From contig CAZJUP010000017.1 of NCBI GenBank assembly GCA_964549275.1, positions 1-57,119 on the forward strand: DNA of 57,119 nucleotides, in the 5' to 3' direction. How positions within the stretch are numbered: position 1 is the stretch's first letter; each line of letters begins with the position of its first letter. Under the pieces are notes generated by a model. The model did not search any database. It was not told where the DNA came from and saw only the letters and a list, made by a program, of their open reading frames with translations. The stretch is from CAZJUP01 sp964549275. GTDB lineage: Bacteria; Fidelibacterota; Marinisomatia; Marinisomatales; TCS55. Of this stretch, positions 17,801 through 25,966 are shown in pieces. A program made the position numbers and the translations under genes.

Positions 17801-18266
17801 AAAAAACCAAAAAAGCGTTCGAAAATCCCTGAGTGAACTCATGAATGAAATGCAATCTTCAGGAAAAGAAGGCTTGGGGGATATGGCCGGGATTGCCAAC
17901 GAAATGGATGAAGTCATTAAAGAGTTGGAAGTCCGACAGTTCACCCAAAAAACCCAAAACAGACAACAGCGTATTTTAACGAGAATGCTAAACAGCCAAA
18001 AATCTCTCACAAAGCGAGGCTTCGAAGATACCAGAAAATCTAAAACCGCGACATCTATTGTTTATCGCGGCCCATCTGGACTTCCCCAAGACTTAGGACA
18101 AAGGCAATCTCTGGTTTCTGCAGCTCTGAATGAAGCCATGAAATCCGGATATTCCAGAGATTATCAGACTATGATTCGCCGGTATTTTAACGCTTTGCAT
18201 GATGCGGAAGAATTAATCTCTCCGGACTCGTTACCTGTCTCTGAGACAGAAGGACAAACCCCTTGA
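14826..18266 (+). CDS. DUF4175-like large membrane-anchored coiled-coil protein
   Basis: The 1146-residue protein has two hydrophobic segments near the N-terminus (about 27-50 and 55-75) and a third at about 154-172. A beta-rich region with Ig-like features (about 190-520) follows, then a long charged coiled-coil (about 535-790) and a Met- and Gln-rich helical region (about 830-1080). This layout fits DUF4175-type proteins, found mainly in Bacteroidetes and related phyla; their function is unknown. Translation is coupled to the genes on both sides by ATGA overlaps, which suggests a fixed complex with the DUF4159 and TPR proteins. Confidence 0.78.
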   Translation: MKSIQNHLLALRRAVILQDLKILGWRLYSFLLLVFLIMIPLESIFYFSGFFRFTFFIFLLTFCFLFLGWLVLTGIQIRRNRVDQYRWSSLARMAGQRAFSKEDTLLNALQLERDQSYKTSSELSESFVQQASGTLSKIELGVLVSQEKTVQWKRVTLILLIASTLMVGTTWRHAVSSLYRWSHPKTEFLPPIPFTLTSTSGHLHLLGGETAAIAFLATGSTPDSITLELRSLAIPAGMDSVKQIVLHRSLSTNKYSYNFENVFYDFNYHAFVSSSKFWEPWESIRSPHYSISVTDRPVMENFTVTITSPEYSRLPVQTQKANRADIQGLKGSRIDLSLRSNRRLKKATLRFEKNPHNMDIRGKRASTQFVLNKDDQFSIQLKDKRGISNRNPIPYRLEVIPDLDPTLSVIQPPPIVELGSGQTIPIQLTIEDDFGFSKLQLAYEIQRPSYIQAEPFISIFNVPIPDNTQTKQDIKMVWSLQDLELMPEDEVHYHFELYDNDTVSGPKKSLSGTFIARLPSLNDLFQAFEDKETEIAEEAEIKLEDIRQIKEQMEKAELELLKIDKPDWDQQKAIHQMLKNVKEELEQFQNLSEQLEALGHTGDKHELFSEHLLEKFNELQDLIQNIFPPEFLNNIDLMEKALENLNKEDMLKALQNLANNMDQVEQELDRFLDIFKRVQAEQKIDELHKRLEQLVHQQDKLDGEIRRTDHETDPSIYNRLEQEEALTRAEFNEILQDIENAVRTIKSYSKSTAEALEDLSQSDIAKNTNISLDQTQYALNRKESFKAMDASLSALESLQNMGDSMDLIRENFQRETTKGMAQKFREILRDVLSLSKRQESLIQKTKSTPRHSPRQSELAVDQQLLQDQLRGSMQNMMNLSKETFMVSPEMGRGMGMAFAQMEDSKTKLGDRNGAGSLSHQSKAMAALNEGAKAILNSINEMQSSGSASGYEAFLKRMEDMAGQQKGINDQGMQLALGQMASGLYEALMGEMLKNQKSVRKSLSELMNEMQSSGKEGLGDMAGIANEMDEVIKELEVRQFTQKTQNRQQRILTRMLNSQKSLTKRGFEDTRKSKTATSIVYRGPSGLPQDLGQRQSLVSAALNEAMKSGYSRDYQTMIRRYFNALHDAEELISPDSLPVSETEGQTP

Positions 18267-20161
18267 ACCGATTATCTGCATTATTTTTATTTGCATCTTT
18301 ATTATTCGGGCAGATTGAAATCATCCCCGAAGGGGAAGCAGCCATGAGTCATGCCTTTCTTATGGAAAGGGCAGGAAATATTGATGGGGCCAAGGAAATT
18401 TACCTCAAAACTTTATCGGGCAATCCGAACCACCAGCGAGCTTATCTCCAACTAAAATCAATCTACTTGAAACGAAGCAATTATAATGCAGCTGTGGAAT
18501 TAATTCAATCCTGGCTTAAAACACACCCCAGAGATTTACCAGGAATTTTAGAACTTGGTGAATCTTACTATCATCAGGGGAAGCATGAGGAAGCATTATC
18601 TGTTTGGTCTAAGTTTGAATCCGAACACCTCTCGAATACGACAACATACAGAATGTTGTTTCATACCTATTCTCGATTTGGCCTTACGGTTGAAATGGAC
18701 CAAATCACCCAAAAAGGGAGGACTGTTTTTTCCAAGCCGGATTTTTTGGCTTTGGCGTTAGGAAACTATTATCAGTCACGGCAAACATATGAACGGGCAT
18801 TAAAGGAATATATGTTACTGACAGAAGCCCACCCCGGACAATTGCAGTTTGTTCTTGACCGCATTCTATCCATGAGCGATCAAGAAGAAGCGGTGCCGGT
18901 CATCGATCGTTTTCTCAATCAATCCTTTCAAAATAATTTAAAGACCAAGCATATCCTTCTTTCAGGATTCTATTATAAAACAGGGCAGTTCCATCGGGCT
19001 TACGAACAGCACACATTCTTAGGTGTAAAAACCGTTGCTGATGAAAATCGCTGGCTTACCTTTGCACGAAATCTGCGGAAAGAGAAACAATTTTCTCTCG
19101 CCATTAATGCCTATCATTCCCTATTAGAAAAGTTAAACACAGCCCATCTTCAATCCACAGATATCATCGGGCAAGCTCTTCTTGGGTTGGGGCAGATTTA
19201 CGAAGATCAAATAATTCTCAATAATCGCCAACTCCAATTTATCTCTTTTTTCCCGGGTAATATTTTTTTTGAAAATCATTTTTATGGTAAGCCGGACATT
19301 TCCACGGAATCTCTAGCTTCAACTTTAGAGCATTACCAATCTATTTTGGCCCTGCTCCCCGCGTCGCAATCCACAGCAATGGTCCACTATCGGCTCGGAG
19401 AAATACAATATCGAATCACACGGAATTTCACCGGGGCGCGGACATCTTATGAAACAGCCGCCAAAACGCACCCGAAACCAAGCTTGGACCAACTAATCCA
19501 ATTAAGATTGGGAGACCTTTACTGTGCAGAAGGGAACTTGGAAGCGGCCTCCAGCTATTTTTTGGAATTATCAAAGTCCACAAAAAAAAGTGATCCGGTG
19601 AATGAAATCTCTTTGCGATATCTCCAGTCCTTATTTTTAAATTCCCATATCCAGACAGCACGAACATCACTGGATTCTTTGTTGCAGACTCTATTGCCTA
19701 CCCATAGATTTTTCAATGACCTTATAGAACTTCAGGAATTGATTGGAAACCATTACTCAGAAGGCAGTGCCATGGATAAGGCGGCTTTTTTATTTTTTGT
19801 AAAAGCAGAACGATTTATCAGGCAGAACAAATTATCAGAGGGAGAAGAATTACTGGTTTCTCTAAAGAAGACTTATCCTGAAGCATCTATTTTACCTATA
19901 GCTATGATTCGACTGGCTTTAATCCAGTTACAAACAGGAAACACAGAATCGGCTTTAGAGACCGCTGCTTTACTCCAGTCTACCCATTACAAAGATAAAG
20001 GGTTAATACTTACTGGAGAAATCACAGAAAAATTTCTTCAAAATACCCGGGATGCCTTGCCGTATTACCACCAACTCATTGCTGAATTTCCCAACTCACT
20101 TTTGGCTGAACCTATCCGATACCATATTCGCAAACTATCCAATGACCGAGAAAGCCAATGA
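18263..20161 (+). CDS. Periplasmic TPR-repeat protein
   Basis: The 632-residue protein has a short signal peptide (1-16) and is built almost entirely of TPR-like helical pairs. The clearest repeats are near 27-130 (AMSHAFLMERAGNIDGAKEI, YLQLKSIYLKRSNYNAAVEL), with more in the second half (LRLGDLYCAEGNLEAASSYF). It probably scaffolds other envelope proteins. It overlaps the DUF4175-like gene and the next gene by four bases each, so it is part of the same coupled unit. No enzymatic motif is seen. Confidence 0.8.
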   Translation: MNRLSALFLFASLLFGQIEIIPEGEAAMSHAFLMERAGNIDGAKEIYLKTLSGNPNHQRAYLQLKSIYLKRSNYNAAVELIQSWLKTHPRDLPGILELGESYYHQGKHEEALSVWSKFESEHLSNTTTYRMLFHTYSRFGLTVEMDQITQKGRTVFSKPDFLALALGNYYQSRQTYERALKEYMLLTEAHPGQLQFVLDRILSMSDQEEAVPVIDRFLNQSFQNNLKTKHILLSGFYYKTGQFHRAYEQHTFLGVKTVADENRWLTFARNLRKEKQFSLAINAYHSLLEKLNTAHLQSTDIIGQALLGLGQIYEDQIILNNRQLQFISFFPGNIFFENHFYGKPDISTESLASTLEHYQSILALLPASQSTAMVHYRLGEIQYRITRNFTGARTSYETAAKTHPKPSLDQLIQLRLGDLYCAEGNLEAASSYFLELSKSTKKSDPVNEISLRYLQSLFLNSHIQTARTSLDSLLQTLLPTHRFFNDLIELQELIGNHYSEGSAMDKAAFLFFVKAERFIRQNKLSEGEELLVSLKKTYPEASILPIAMIRLALIQLQTGNTESALETAALLQSTHYKDKGLILTGEITEKFLQNTRDALPYYHQLIAEFPNSLLAEPIRYHIRKLSNDRESQ

Positions 20162-21411
20162 AACGCTTAATCCTGCTCCTCATATTTATTACGCCAATTA
20201 CTTTCGCCCAGAAACTGCTCATTCCAATGGACATAGCCCAAAAAGATCACCTAAAGGCATACGGTATTGCCTATTGGATTCTTCAAAAGGATATCAATAT
20301 CGAGTGGGTACTGAATTATCGCGGCGGTTCATTTTTATTGGATAGTTATCCGGAAATTTTACAGGAATGCCAGGTGCGAGGTGTGACGGCAGACCCTGTA
20401 AATGCAGATCAGGCCCTGACCCTTTATCGTACAGTTGAAGAAAATAATATGGATGTTGTTCTGCTGGAAAAATCTCCGAAAATTGCCATTTATTCTCCCC
20501 CAAATAAGCAACCATGGGACGATGCAGTTACGTTAGCTCTAACCTACGCAGAAATCCCTTATGAAACACTGTGGGATGAAGAAGTGTTTTCAGGAGAATT
20601 GGAGCGTTTTGACTGGCTTCATTTGCATCACGAAGATTTTACAGGCCAATACGGAAAATTCTACCGAAATTATCATACTGCTGCCTGGTATATTGAACAA
20701 CAAACCCGATTCGAATCCATGGCAATGCGGTTGGGCTATCCCAGTGTTCATGAACAAAAAAAAGCCTTAACTAGAGTCATAAAAAATTATGTGGGGAATG
20801 GAGGATTTCTCTTTGCTATGTGTTCCGCTACTGATTCTTACGATATTGCCCTGGCTGAGGAGTCTAGTGACGCCGCCCATAGTGTATTTGATGGAACCCC
20901 GCTGGATAAAGACGCCCAGGCGAAGTTGGATTATTCCAAAACATTTGCTTTTACAGATTTTAAAATTATCACGGATCCCATGGTCTATGAATTTTCCGAT
21001 ATCGATTATCCTCCCAGTCACAATCCTTTAACCCGCGGTGCAGAAGCCGATTATTTTGCGTTATTTTCCTTTTCAGCAAAATACGATCCGGTACCCACCA
21101 TGCTGACGCAGAATCATGTTCCCGTTATCAAAGGTTTTATGGGTCAGACCACAGGGTTCCATCGGGATCGGATTAAAAAACATATTATCATTATGGGAGA
21201 GGATCCCTCCACACCGCAAGTTAAATATCTCCATGGAAATTTTGGGCAAGGAACTTTTACCTTTTTGGGTGGACATGATCCGGAAGATTACCAGCATTTT
21301 GTGGGTGATCCTCAAACCGATTTGTCTCTCCATCGCAATTCTCCCGGCTATCGGCTCATTTTAAATAATATTCTTTTCCCTGCAGCACGGAAAAAAGAAC
21401 GAAAAACCTGA
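20158..21411 (+). CDS. Conserved secreted protein of unknown function, often labelled asparagine synthetase B
   Basis: The 417-residue protein has a signal peptide (1-17). The body contains DIAQKDHLKAYGIAYWIL near the start, LHLHHEDFTGQYGKF (about 160-174), GGFLFAMCSATDSYDIAL (216-233) and TFTFLGGHDPEDYQHF (about 370-385). Homologous proteins in Bacteroidetes-like genomes are, as I recall, often annotated asparagine synthetase B, but no glutaminase N-terminal Cys or ATP-grasp synthetase motif is visible, so I do not accept that name. The Gly-Gly-Phe-Leu and Cys-Ser-Ala segment hints at a glutamine-amidotransferase-like fold, as in its DUF4159 neighbour. It is coupled by overlap to both neighbours. 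Confidence 0.7.
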   Translation: MKRLILLLIFITPITFAQKLLIPMDIAQKDHLKAYGIAYWILQKDINIEWVLNYRGGSFLLDSYPEILQECQVRGVTADPVNADQALTLYRTVEENNMDVVLLEKSPKIAIYSPPNKQPWDDAVTLALTYAEIPYETLWDEEVFSGELERFDWLHLHHEDFTGQYGKFYRNYHTAAWYIEQQTRFESMAMRLGYPSVHEQKKALTRVIKNYVGNGGFLFAMCSATDSYDIALAEESSDAAHSVFDGTPLDKDAQAKLDYSKTFAFTDFKIITDPMVYEFSDIDYPPSHNPLTRGAEADYFALFSFSAKYDPVPTMLTQNHVPVIKGFMGQTTGFHRDRIKKHIIIMGEDPSTPQVKYLHGNFGQGTFTFLGGHDPEDYQHFVGDPQTDLSLHRNSPGYRLILNNILFPAARKKERKT

Positions 21412-21851
21412 TGCAATCTATTGACATTCGTTTTGGAGAGCTAACAAAAGCGGTTTGGGTTTCCCATCATATCCCCGAATTTGACTATCCCTATCCCCTG
21501 GACGAATATTTAAAAAGGACTGAAGGAACCCGGCATCATATTGCCACAGCATATTCCAGTGAACATCTTGCAGGATTTAAAGTGGGATACCACCGGGACA
21601 ATGACGGCTCTTTTTATTCATGGATGGGAGGTGTCCTTCCGGAATTTCGACGATTGGGTATTGCAAATACCCTTGCAGAGGCACAAGAGGAATGGGCAAG
21701 AAAAAACGGGTATATTTCCATTCGAATGAAAACACGAAAAAAGCACAAGGGGATGATCCGGTTTTCAAAAAACAGGGGATTTATTAAAATTAAAACGGAA
21801 CAAAAAACACCAGATGCCGATTCCCGGGTCTGGATGGAAAAGCAATTATAG
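21411..21851 (+). CDS. GNAT-family acetyltransferase
   Basis: The 146-residue protein carries the acetyl-CoA-binding signature of the GNAT fold: SWMGGVLPEFRRLGIANTLA (about 70-89, motif A with the R-x-x-G-I-A pattern), followed by EEWARKNGYISIRMKT and FSKNRGFIKIKTE. The substrate is unknown. Its ATG overlaps the stop of the preceding gene by one base (TGATG), so it is translated with the DUF4159 operon, though its role there is unclear. Confidence 0.88.
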   Translation: MQSIDIRFGELTKAVWVSHHIPEFDYPYPLDEYLKRTEGTRHHIATAYSSEHLAGFKVGYHRDNDGSFYSWMGGVLPEFRRLGIANTLAEAQEEWARKNGYISIRMKTRKKHKGMIRFSKNRGFIKIKTEQKTPDADSRVWMEKQL

Positions 21852-21876
21852 TCTTAGTACTTTTAGTTCTTTAATC

Positions 21877-22302
21877 ATGTGGATTCAAAAAGAAATCAGA
21901 CTACATCCTTATCCCCGAGGGTTTCATTTAATAACCCATGACATCCTGAGGGAAATTCCCGAGGTCCAATCGATTTCAATCGGAACAGCGCAAATTTTTA
22001 TAAAGCATACATCCGCGTCCCTGACTATTAATGAAAATGCAGATTCCACAGTTCGAGATGATTTTGAATCTTTCTTTAATGAAAGTGTACCAGAAAACGA
22101 ACCGTATTACAGACACACCTTTGAAGGATCGGATGATATGCCAGCCCATCTAAAATCTTCTATTTTGGGCTCTTCCGTAAATATTCCAATTACAAACGGG
22201 AAATTGAATTTGGGGACTTGGCAGGGGATTTACTTAGGTGAACATCGAAATCATGGCGGAAGCCGGCATTTGGTGGTAACCCTTCAAGGTAAAGCCCTTT
22301 AA
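21877..22302 (+). CDS. yjbQ: YjbQ/UPF0047-family protein
   Basis: The 141-residue protein belongs to the UPF0047 (YjbQ) family, small beta-sandwich proteins reported to have weak thiamine-phosphate synthase activity. The family signature is clear: FIKHTSASLTINENADS (31-47), RDDFESF, YYRHTFEGSDDMPAHLKSSI and the C-terminal LGTWQGIYLGEHRNHGG. The two conserved histidines in KHTSAS and HRNHGG are present. I start it at ATG 21877; an earlier in-frame ATG would overlap the acetyltransferase gene and add residues not typical of the family. It is the last gene of the plus-strand operon. Confidence 0.93.
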   Translation: MWIQKEIRLHPYPRGFHLITHDILREIPEVQSISIGTAQIFIKHTSASLTINENADSTVRDDFESFFNESVPENEPYYRHTFEGSDDMPAHLKSSILGSSVNIPITNGKLNLGTWQGIYLGEHRNHGGSRHLVVTLQGKAL

Positions 22303-22410
22303 AAATTTACTTCGTTAGTCTTTTTGCCATATAGAATACCCCTTTTGTCAAACTGGCTCGTGTGATTTTTTCGGGATTTCTATGAAACTGTATGGAAGAG
22401 AGACCTGGCT

Positions 22411-23184
22411 TCAACCTTTGGCTGATTCCCAAATCTCGTCCATTTCTTCTAAAGAAGAATCTTCAATTTTTTTCCCACGTTTTTCCAACTCTTTTTCAAC
22501 CTGCTGAAACCTGGCTGTAAATTTATTATTTGTTTTGCGAAGGGCATCTTCCGCCGGTATATCTAAAAATCGGGCCAAATTCACTACAGAAAACAAAACA
22601 TCCCCAATTTCTTCTTCTATGTGGTTTTTTGTCTTTTCAGATTGTGCTTCTTTTAATTCTAAAATTTCTTCATGTATTTTGTCCCAGACCTGTTCCACCT
22701 TATCCCAATCGAACCCGGCGTAGCTTGCCTTTTGCTGAAGCCGCTGGGCTCTTACCAGTGCCGGCAAATTTGACGGCACTCCATCCAATCTGGATTTTCG
22801 TTTTTTTTCTTCATGTTTTGCCGCTTCCCAATTTTGTTTTGCACGAAAAGCTGCATCGGCCTTTTTGTCACCAAAAACATGGGGATGGCGTCGGACCAAT
22901 TTATCATTAATCTCAGTCAGGGAATCACTAAGGTTAAACCGACCCTCATCCTCAGCAATCCCTGCTTGAAAAACGATATGAAGGAGAATATCTCCCAATT
23001 CCTCTTTTAAAGTATTCCAATCTCCTTCGTCAACGCTTTCAATCACTTCATAGGCTTCTTCGAGAAAATAAGGTAACAGCGATTCACTGGTTTGCTCTCT
23101 GTCCCAGGGGCAGCCGTCTGGTGCTCTTAGCTTTTTAACGATTCTGACCAAATTTTCAAATTGATTTCCGATGGATGAGTTCAT
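22411..23184 (-). CDS. mazG: Nucleoside triphosphate pyrophosphohydrolase MazG
   Basis: The 257-residue enzyme hydrolyses (d)NTPs to monophosphate and pyrophosphate, a house-cleaning role. It has two MazG repeats. The first has GCPWDREQT (19-27), EEAYEV (37-42) and EELGDILLHIVF (60-71) and is the catalytic type. The second has EEEIGDVLFSVVNLARFL near 190. Length matches E. coli MazG. An AAGGGA ribosome site precedes the ATG. It lies seven bases after ybeY in the minus-strand run pgpH-ybeY-mazG. It is unrelated to the MazF toxin elsewhere in this window. Confidence 0.95.
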   Translation of the reverse strand: MNSSIGNQFENLVRIVKKLRAPDGCPWDREQTSESLLPYFLEEAYEVIESVDEGDWNTLKEELGDILLHIVFQAGIAEDEGRFNLSDSLTEINDKLVRRHPHVFGDKKADAAFRAKQNWEAAKHEEKKRKSRLDGVPSNLPALVRAQRLQQKASYAGFDWDKVEQVWDKIHEEILELKEAQSEKTKNHIEEEIGDVLFSVVNLARFLDIPAEDALRKTNNKFTARFQQVEKELEKRGKKIEDSSLEEMDEIWESAKG

Positions 23185-23191
23185 AAGTCCC

Positions 23192-23629
23192 TTAAAATAA
23201 ATATTTCCAATTTACATGATTTAGCGTTTCATTTTCTTTTTGACGCATTTGGATTTTTTCTTCTTCTGTGTCATCCTTGTAATTTAAAAGATGAAGTGTC
23301 CCATGAATAATAAGCCGGGCAACCTCTCGGTTAAATGGTTCGTCAAAATTTTTTGCATTTTCTTTTGCCCGGGGAAGACTGATATAAATTTCACCTTCCA
23401 CAGCAGCATGATCATAGTCATTTAATCTGAAGGCAATAACATCGGTAAGTTGATCCAATTTAAAGAATTCATTTTTTAATTTATTTAATAATGCATCATC
23501 ACCAAAAATTAAATTGATGTCGGCATCAAACACTTTCTCTTGTTCAAGAACTGTTTCAACAATTTGACCGGACAGGTTTTCCTCTGGAGTCTCCAGATTG
23601 GGATCAGTCTCGAGAGATATGGTTATCAT
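23192..23629 (-). CDS. ybeY: Endoribonuclease YbeY (rRNA maturation factor)
   Basis: The 145-residue protein is the metal-dependent RNase YbeY, needed for 16S rRNA 3'-end maturation and ribosome quality control. The metal motif is HGTLHLLNYKDDTEEE (about 109-124): two histidines are present, but the third ligand, His in the common HGxLHLxGYDH, is replaced within NYKDD. I recall similar YKD variants in the Bacteroidetes type, so the protein is probably active. It overlaps pgpH by four bases (ATGA) and has an AGGGAG ribosome site. Confidence 0.92.
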   Translation of the reverse strand: MITISLETDPNLETPEENLSGQIVETVLEQEKVFDADINLIFGDDALLNKLKNEFFKLDQLTDVIAFRLNDYDHAAVEGEIYISLPRAKENAKNFDEPFNREVARLIIHGTLHLLNYKDDTEEEKIQMRQKENETLNHVNWKYLF

Positions 23630-25965
23630 GCTCCCTGAGCTTTGTCGCTTTTTTCTTTGGGTTTATTCTCTTCCGGATACTCTATTCTAATATGATAAAT
23701 CCCTCTCAGAACAGGCAAAAGACCTGTCGTACCATCCACCCGTCCTTTTATTCGGCTTAATTCATCCAATGTAAGAGGGCATTCGCTCAGTTGACCTTCA
23801 GATATACGCTTATCAATAATTTTATCAATCATTTCTTCAATTTTCATAATATCAGGATTTTTAATAGAACGCACCGCTGCTTCGATGGCCTCACATAGCA
23901 TGAGTATACCTGTTTCTTTTGTGTTGGGTTTTGGCCCCGGATATTGAAAAGCTCGCTCTTCTACTTTCTCCCCTTTTGCTTCATCCAGGGCCTTACGATA
24001 AAAATATTCAACCTTAGTGGTTCCATGATGCATGGGAATAAAATCACTCACCATGGCCGGAAGTCCGTATTCTTTAGCAAGGTTTAATCCTTCGGTTACA
24101 TGATTTTTTATCGTTTTGGCACTCATAACAGGTGTAAGTGTATCATGTCTGTTTTCTCCCGTGTACTGATTTTCTATAAAATAATCTGCTCGAACCATTT
24201 TCCCCACATCATGATAATAGGCTCCAACTCTACACAGAAGAGAATTGGCACCGATGGCATCAGCACAGGCTTCTGCAAGATTGCCTACAACAATGCTGTG
24301 GTTAAAGGTACCATTGGCTTCCTGCTGAAGGCGTTTTAATAAGGGGTGCTGAAAATCAAGCAGTTCAATCAAAGTAAGGTTTGTGGTTATCCCAAAAGAG
24401 ACTTCAAGAAGACCGATCAACCCGTACGTAATGATGGGAGATAAAATACTGATGACAGTAAGATAGATCAAATCCGTCCCCATTAATGTCCAACTTGTCC
24501 CTTTAAACAATCCCTGCCCAACAACACCCATAACACTGCTGGCAGCCAAAGCAAAGATGGCAACAAACAACTGACTTCGGGTCCTCAGGTTTCTTACTGC
24601 ATATATCCCGACAGAAGATGTAAATAAAGATGTCACCATAAATTCCACATTGTTTCCAATGAGAATACCAATCAGCAAGACGATGGATGTGGTGGCCATA
24701 AACCCAATTCTGGCATCGAACATAATGGTGATGACCATGGCAGCAACGGATACAGGAATCAAATATTCCGATAAATCTAACCGAAGATTAAACAAATAGG
24801 CCAGTCCCACCAAGCCTGTCATAACAATCCCTAAAAGTAAAATCATTTTCCAGTCATCAAAAACAGAGGTACGATAGCTTAACAAAAACATGAAAAAGAA
24901 AGAAACGATGACCCCAATTACCATGAGGCGCCCCAGATAGGCTAAGAAAACATCGAGACCTTTTTCCACACCTTCTTTTCGAGAAATGGCTACCGACAGA
25001 GAGGTGAGCTTTTGAAGGACATCTTCTGTAATTCGAGTATTGGCATCCACAACCCGTTCATTTTTTAGAACAATACCCTTATTCCGAGGGACACGATTCA
25101 ACCGGACTTTTTGCCTTCTTTCTGTTGTCTCTCGATCATGAACTAAATTCGGCTTCATAAATTCTACAACCAGACCATACCCCAATTCTCTCCGCACATC
25201 CTGCTCATCTTCGTATAGCCCTGTTATTTCCACTCTGGCTTTAGTCCAAGCCTGCTGTAAATCATTATACGTATCCGGGTCAGTTAATTCCGGTGCTTCT
25301 TCGATAATGGATACTGCAACCTGCTCACTAATGATATCCCCCAGGGTAATATCGTACACGCCTTCTGCCCACCGATTTCTACAAATTTGTATAATGTTAG
25401 ACTCCAGGGTTAGAAAATCCAGGGTATCGGAGAACGATTCGGCTAAAACATTATTCCATTGAGTATCATTTAAAATAAAGGGGAATTCAACGTGAAATTG
25501 TTCTGTTAATATGGCCAGAGCAGTACTGTCTGTCTGCACTGCAGCCCGTGCAGTTTCGTACTGTTCGGAAAACCGATTTCGATACAGGTTATCATTAGAA
25601 TCGCCTAGTTTTTCTCCGGCTTTTCGAAGGTCCGTTACCAAGGCGAAAAATCGCCGGATAGCGGCAGTTTGAGCCTCAACAACTTTAGGGTCCCGATAAA
25701 AAATAAACGGCTCGGATTTCACAGCCAAATCTAGATCCCGCTGCAATTCTGCTTCTGTTTTTAAGATGGGGTAATTGAAAGGGGCAATAATCGGGTTACG
25801 GGCAATGTCGTTTAATTGATAGCTGTACTGTAAAGCTTTTCCCGTAGGAAAAAATAAAGACAAGATTACCACCATGCCTGCCAACAAGGCAATCTGGTGC
25901 CAGTACTCCTTCAAAACATTTAAGACTCTCTGGGATGTTGGGGGGCGATTGGGTATTTTAGCCAT
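23626..25965 (-). CDS. 7TMR-HDED/HD-domain membrane phosphohydrolase (PgpH-like)
   Basis: The 779-residue protein has one N-terminal membrane helix (about 29-47), an extracytoplasmic 7TMR-HDED-type domain (about 50-345), seven membrane helices (about 345-520) and a cytoplasmic HD domain. The HD motif begins at HSIVVGNLAEACADAIGA, with YYHDVGKM and FIPMHHGT carrying the metal ligands. This is the architecture of PgpH, which in Firmicutes degrades cyclic di-AMP; whether this organism makes that nucleotide cannot be seen here. The position before ybeY is conserved in many bacteria. It overlaps ybeY by four bases and starts one base after the acyl-CoA dehydrogenase stop. Confidence 0.92.
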   Translation of the reverse strand: MAKIPNRPPTSQRVLNVLKEYWHQIALLAGMVVILSLFFPTGKALQYSYQLNDIARNPIIAPFNYPILKTEAELQRDLDLAVKSEPFIFYRDPKVVEAQTAAIRRFFALVTDLRKAGEKLGDSNDNLYRNRFSEQYETARAAVQTDSTALAILTEQFHVEFPFILNDTQWNNVLAESFSDTLDFLTLESNIIQICRNRWAEGVYDITLGDIISEQVAVSIIEEAPELTDPDTYNDLQQAWTKARVEITGLYEDEQDVRRELGYGLVVEFMKPNLVHDRETTERRQKVRLNRVPRNKGIVLKNERVVDANTRITEDVLQKLTSLSVAISRKEGVEKGLDVFLAYLGRLMVIGVIVSFFFMFLLSYRTSVFDDWKMILLLGIVMTGLVGLAYLFNLRLDLSEYLIPVSVAAMVITIMFDARIGFMATTSIVLLIGILIGNNVEFMVTSLFTSSVGIYAVRNLRTRSQLFVAIFALAASSVMGVVGQGLFKGTSWTLMGTDLIYLTVISILSPIITYGLIGLLEVSFGITTNLTLIELLDFQHPLLKRLQQEANGTFNHSIVVGNLAEACADAIGANSLLCRVGAYYHDVGKMVRADYFIENQYTGENRHDTLTPVMSAKTIKNHVTEGLNLAKEYGLPAMVSDFIPMHHGTTKVEYFYRKALDEAKGEKVEERAFQYPGPKPNTKETGILMLCEAIEAAVRSIKNPDIMKIEEMIDKIIDKRISEGQLSECPLTLDELSRIKGRVDGTTGLLPVLRGIYHIRIEYPEENKPKEKSDKAQGA

Positions 25966-25966
25966 A

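Noticed and set aside
22411..23184. MazG as part of the MazEF-type toxin system
   Set aside because: It is 30 kb away from the MazF-like gene and sits in a housekeeping run with ybeY; only the names are related.
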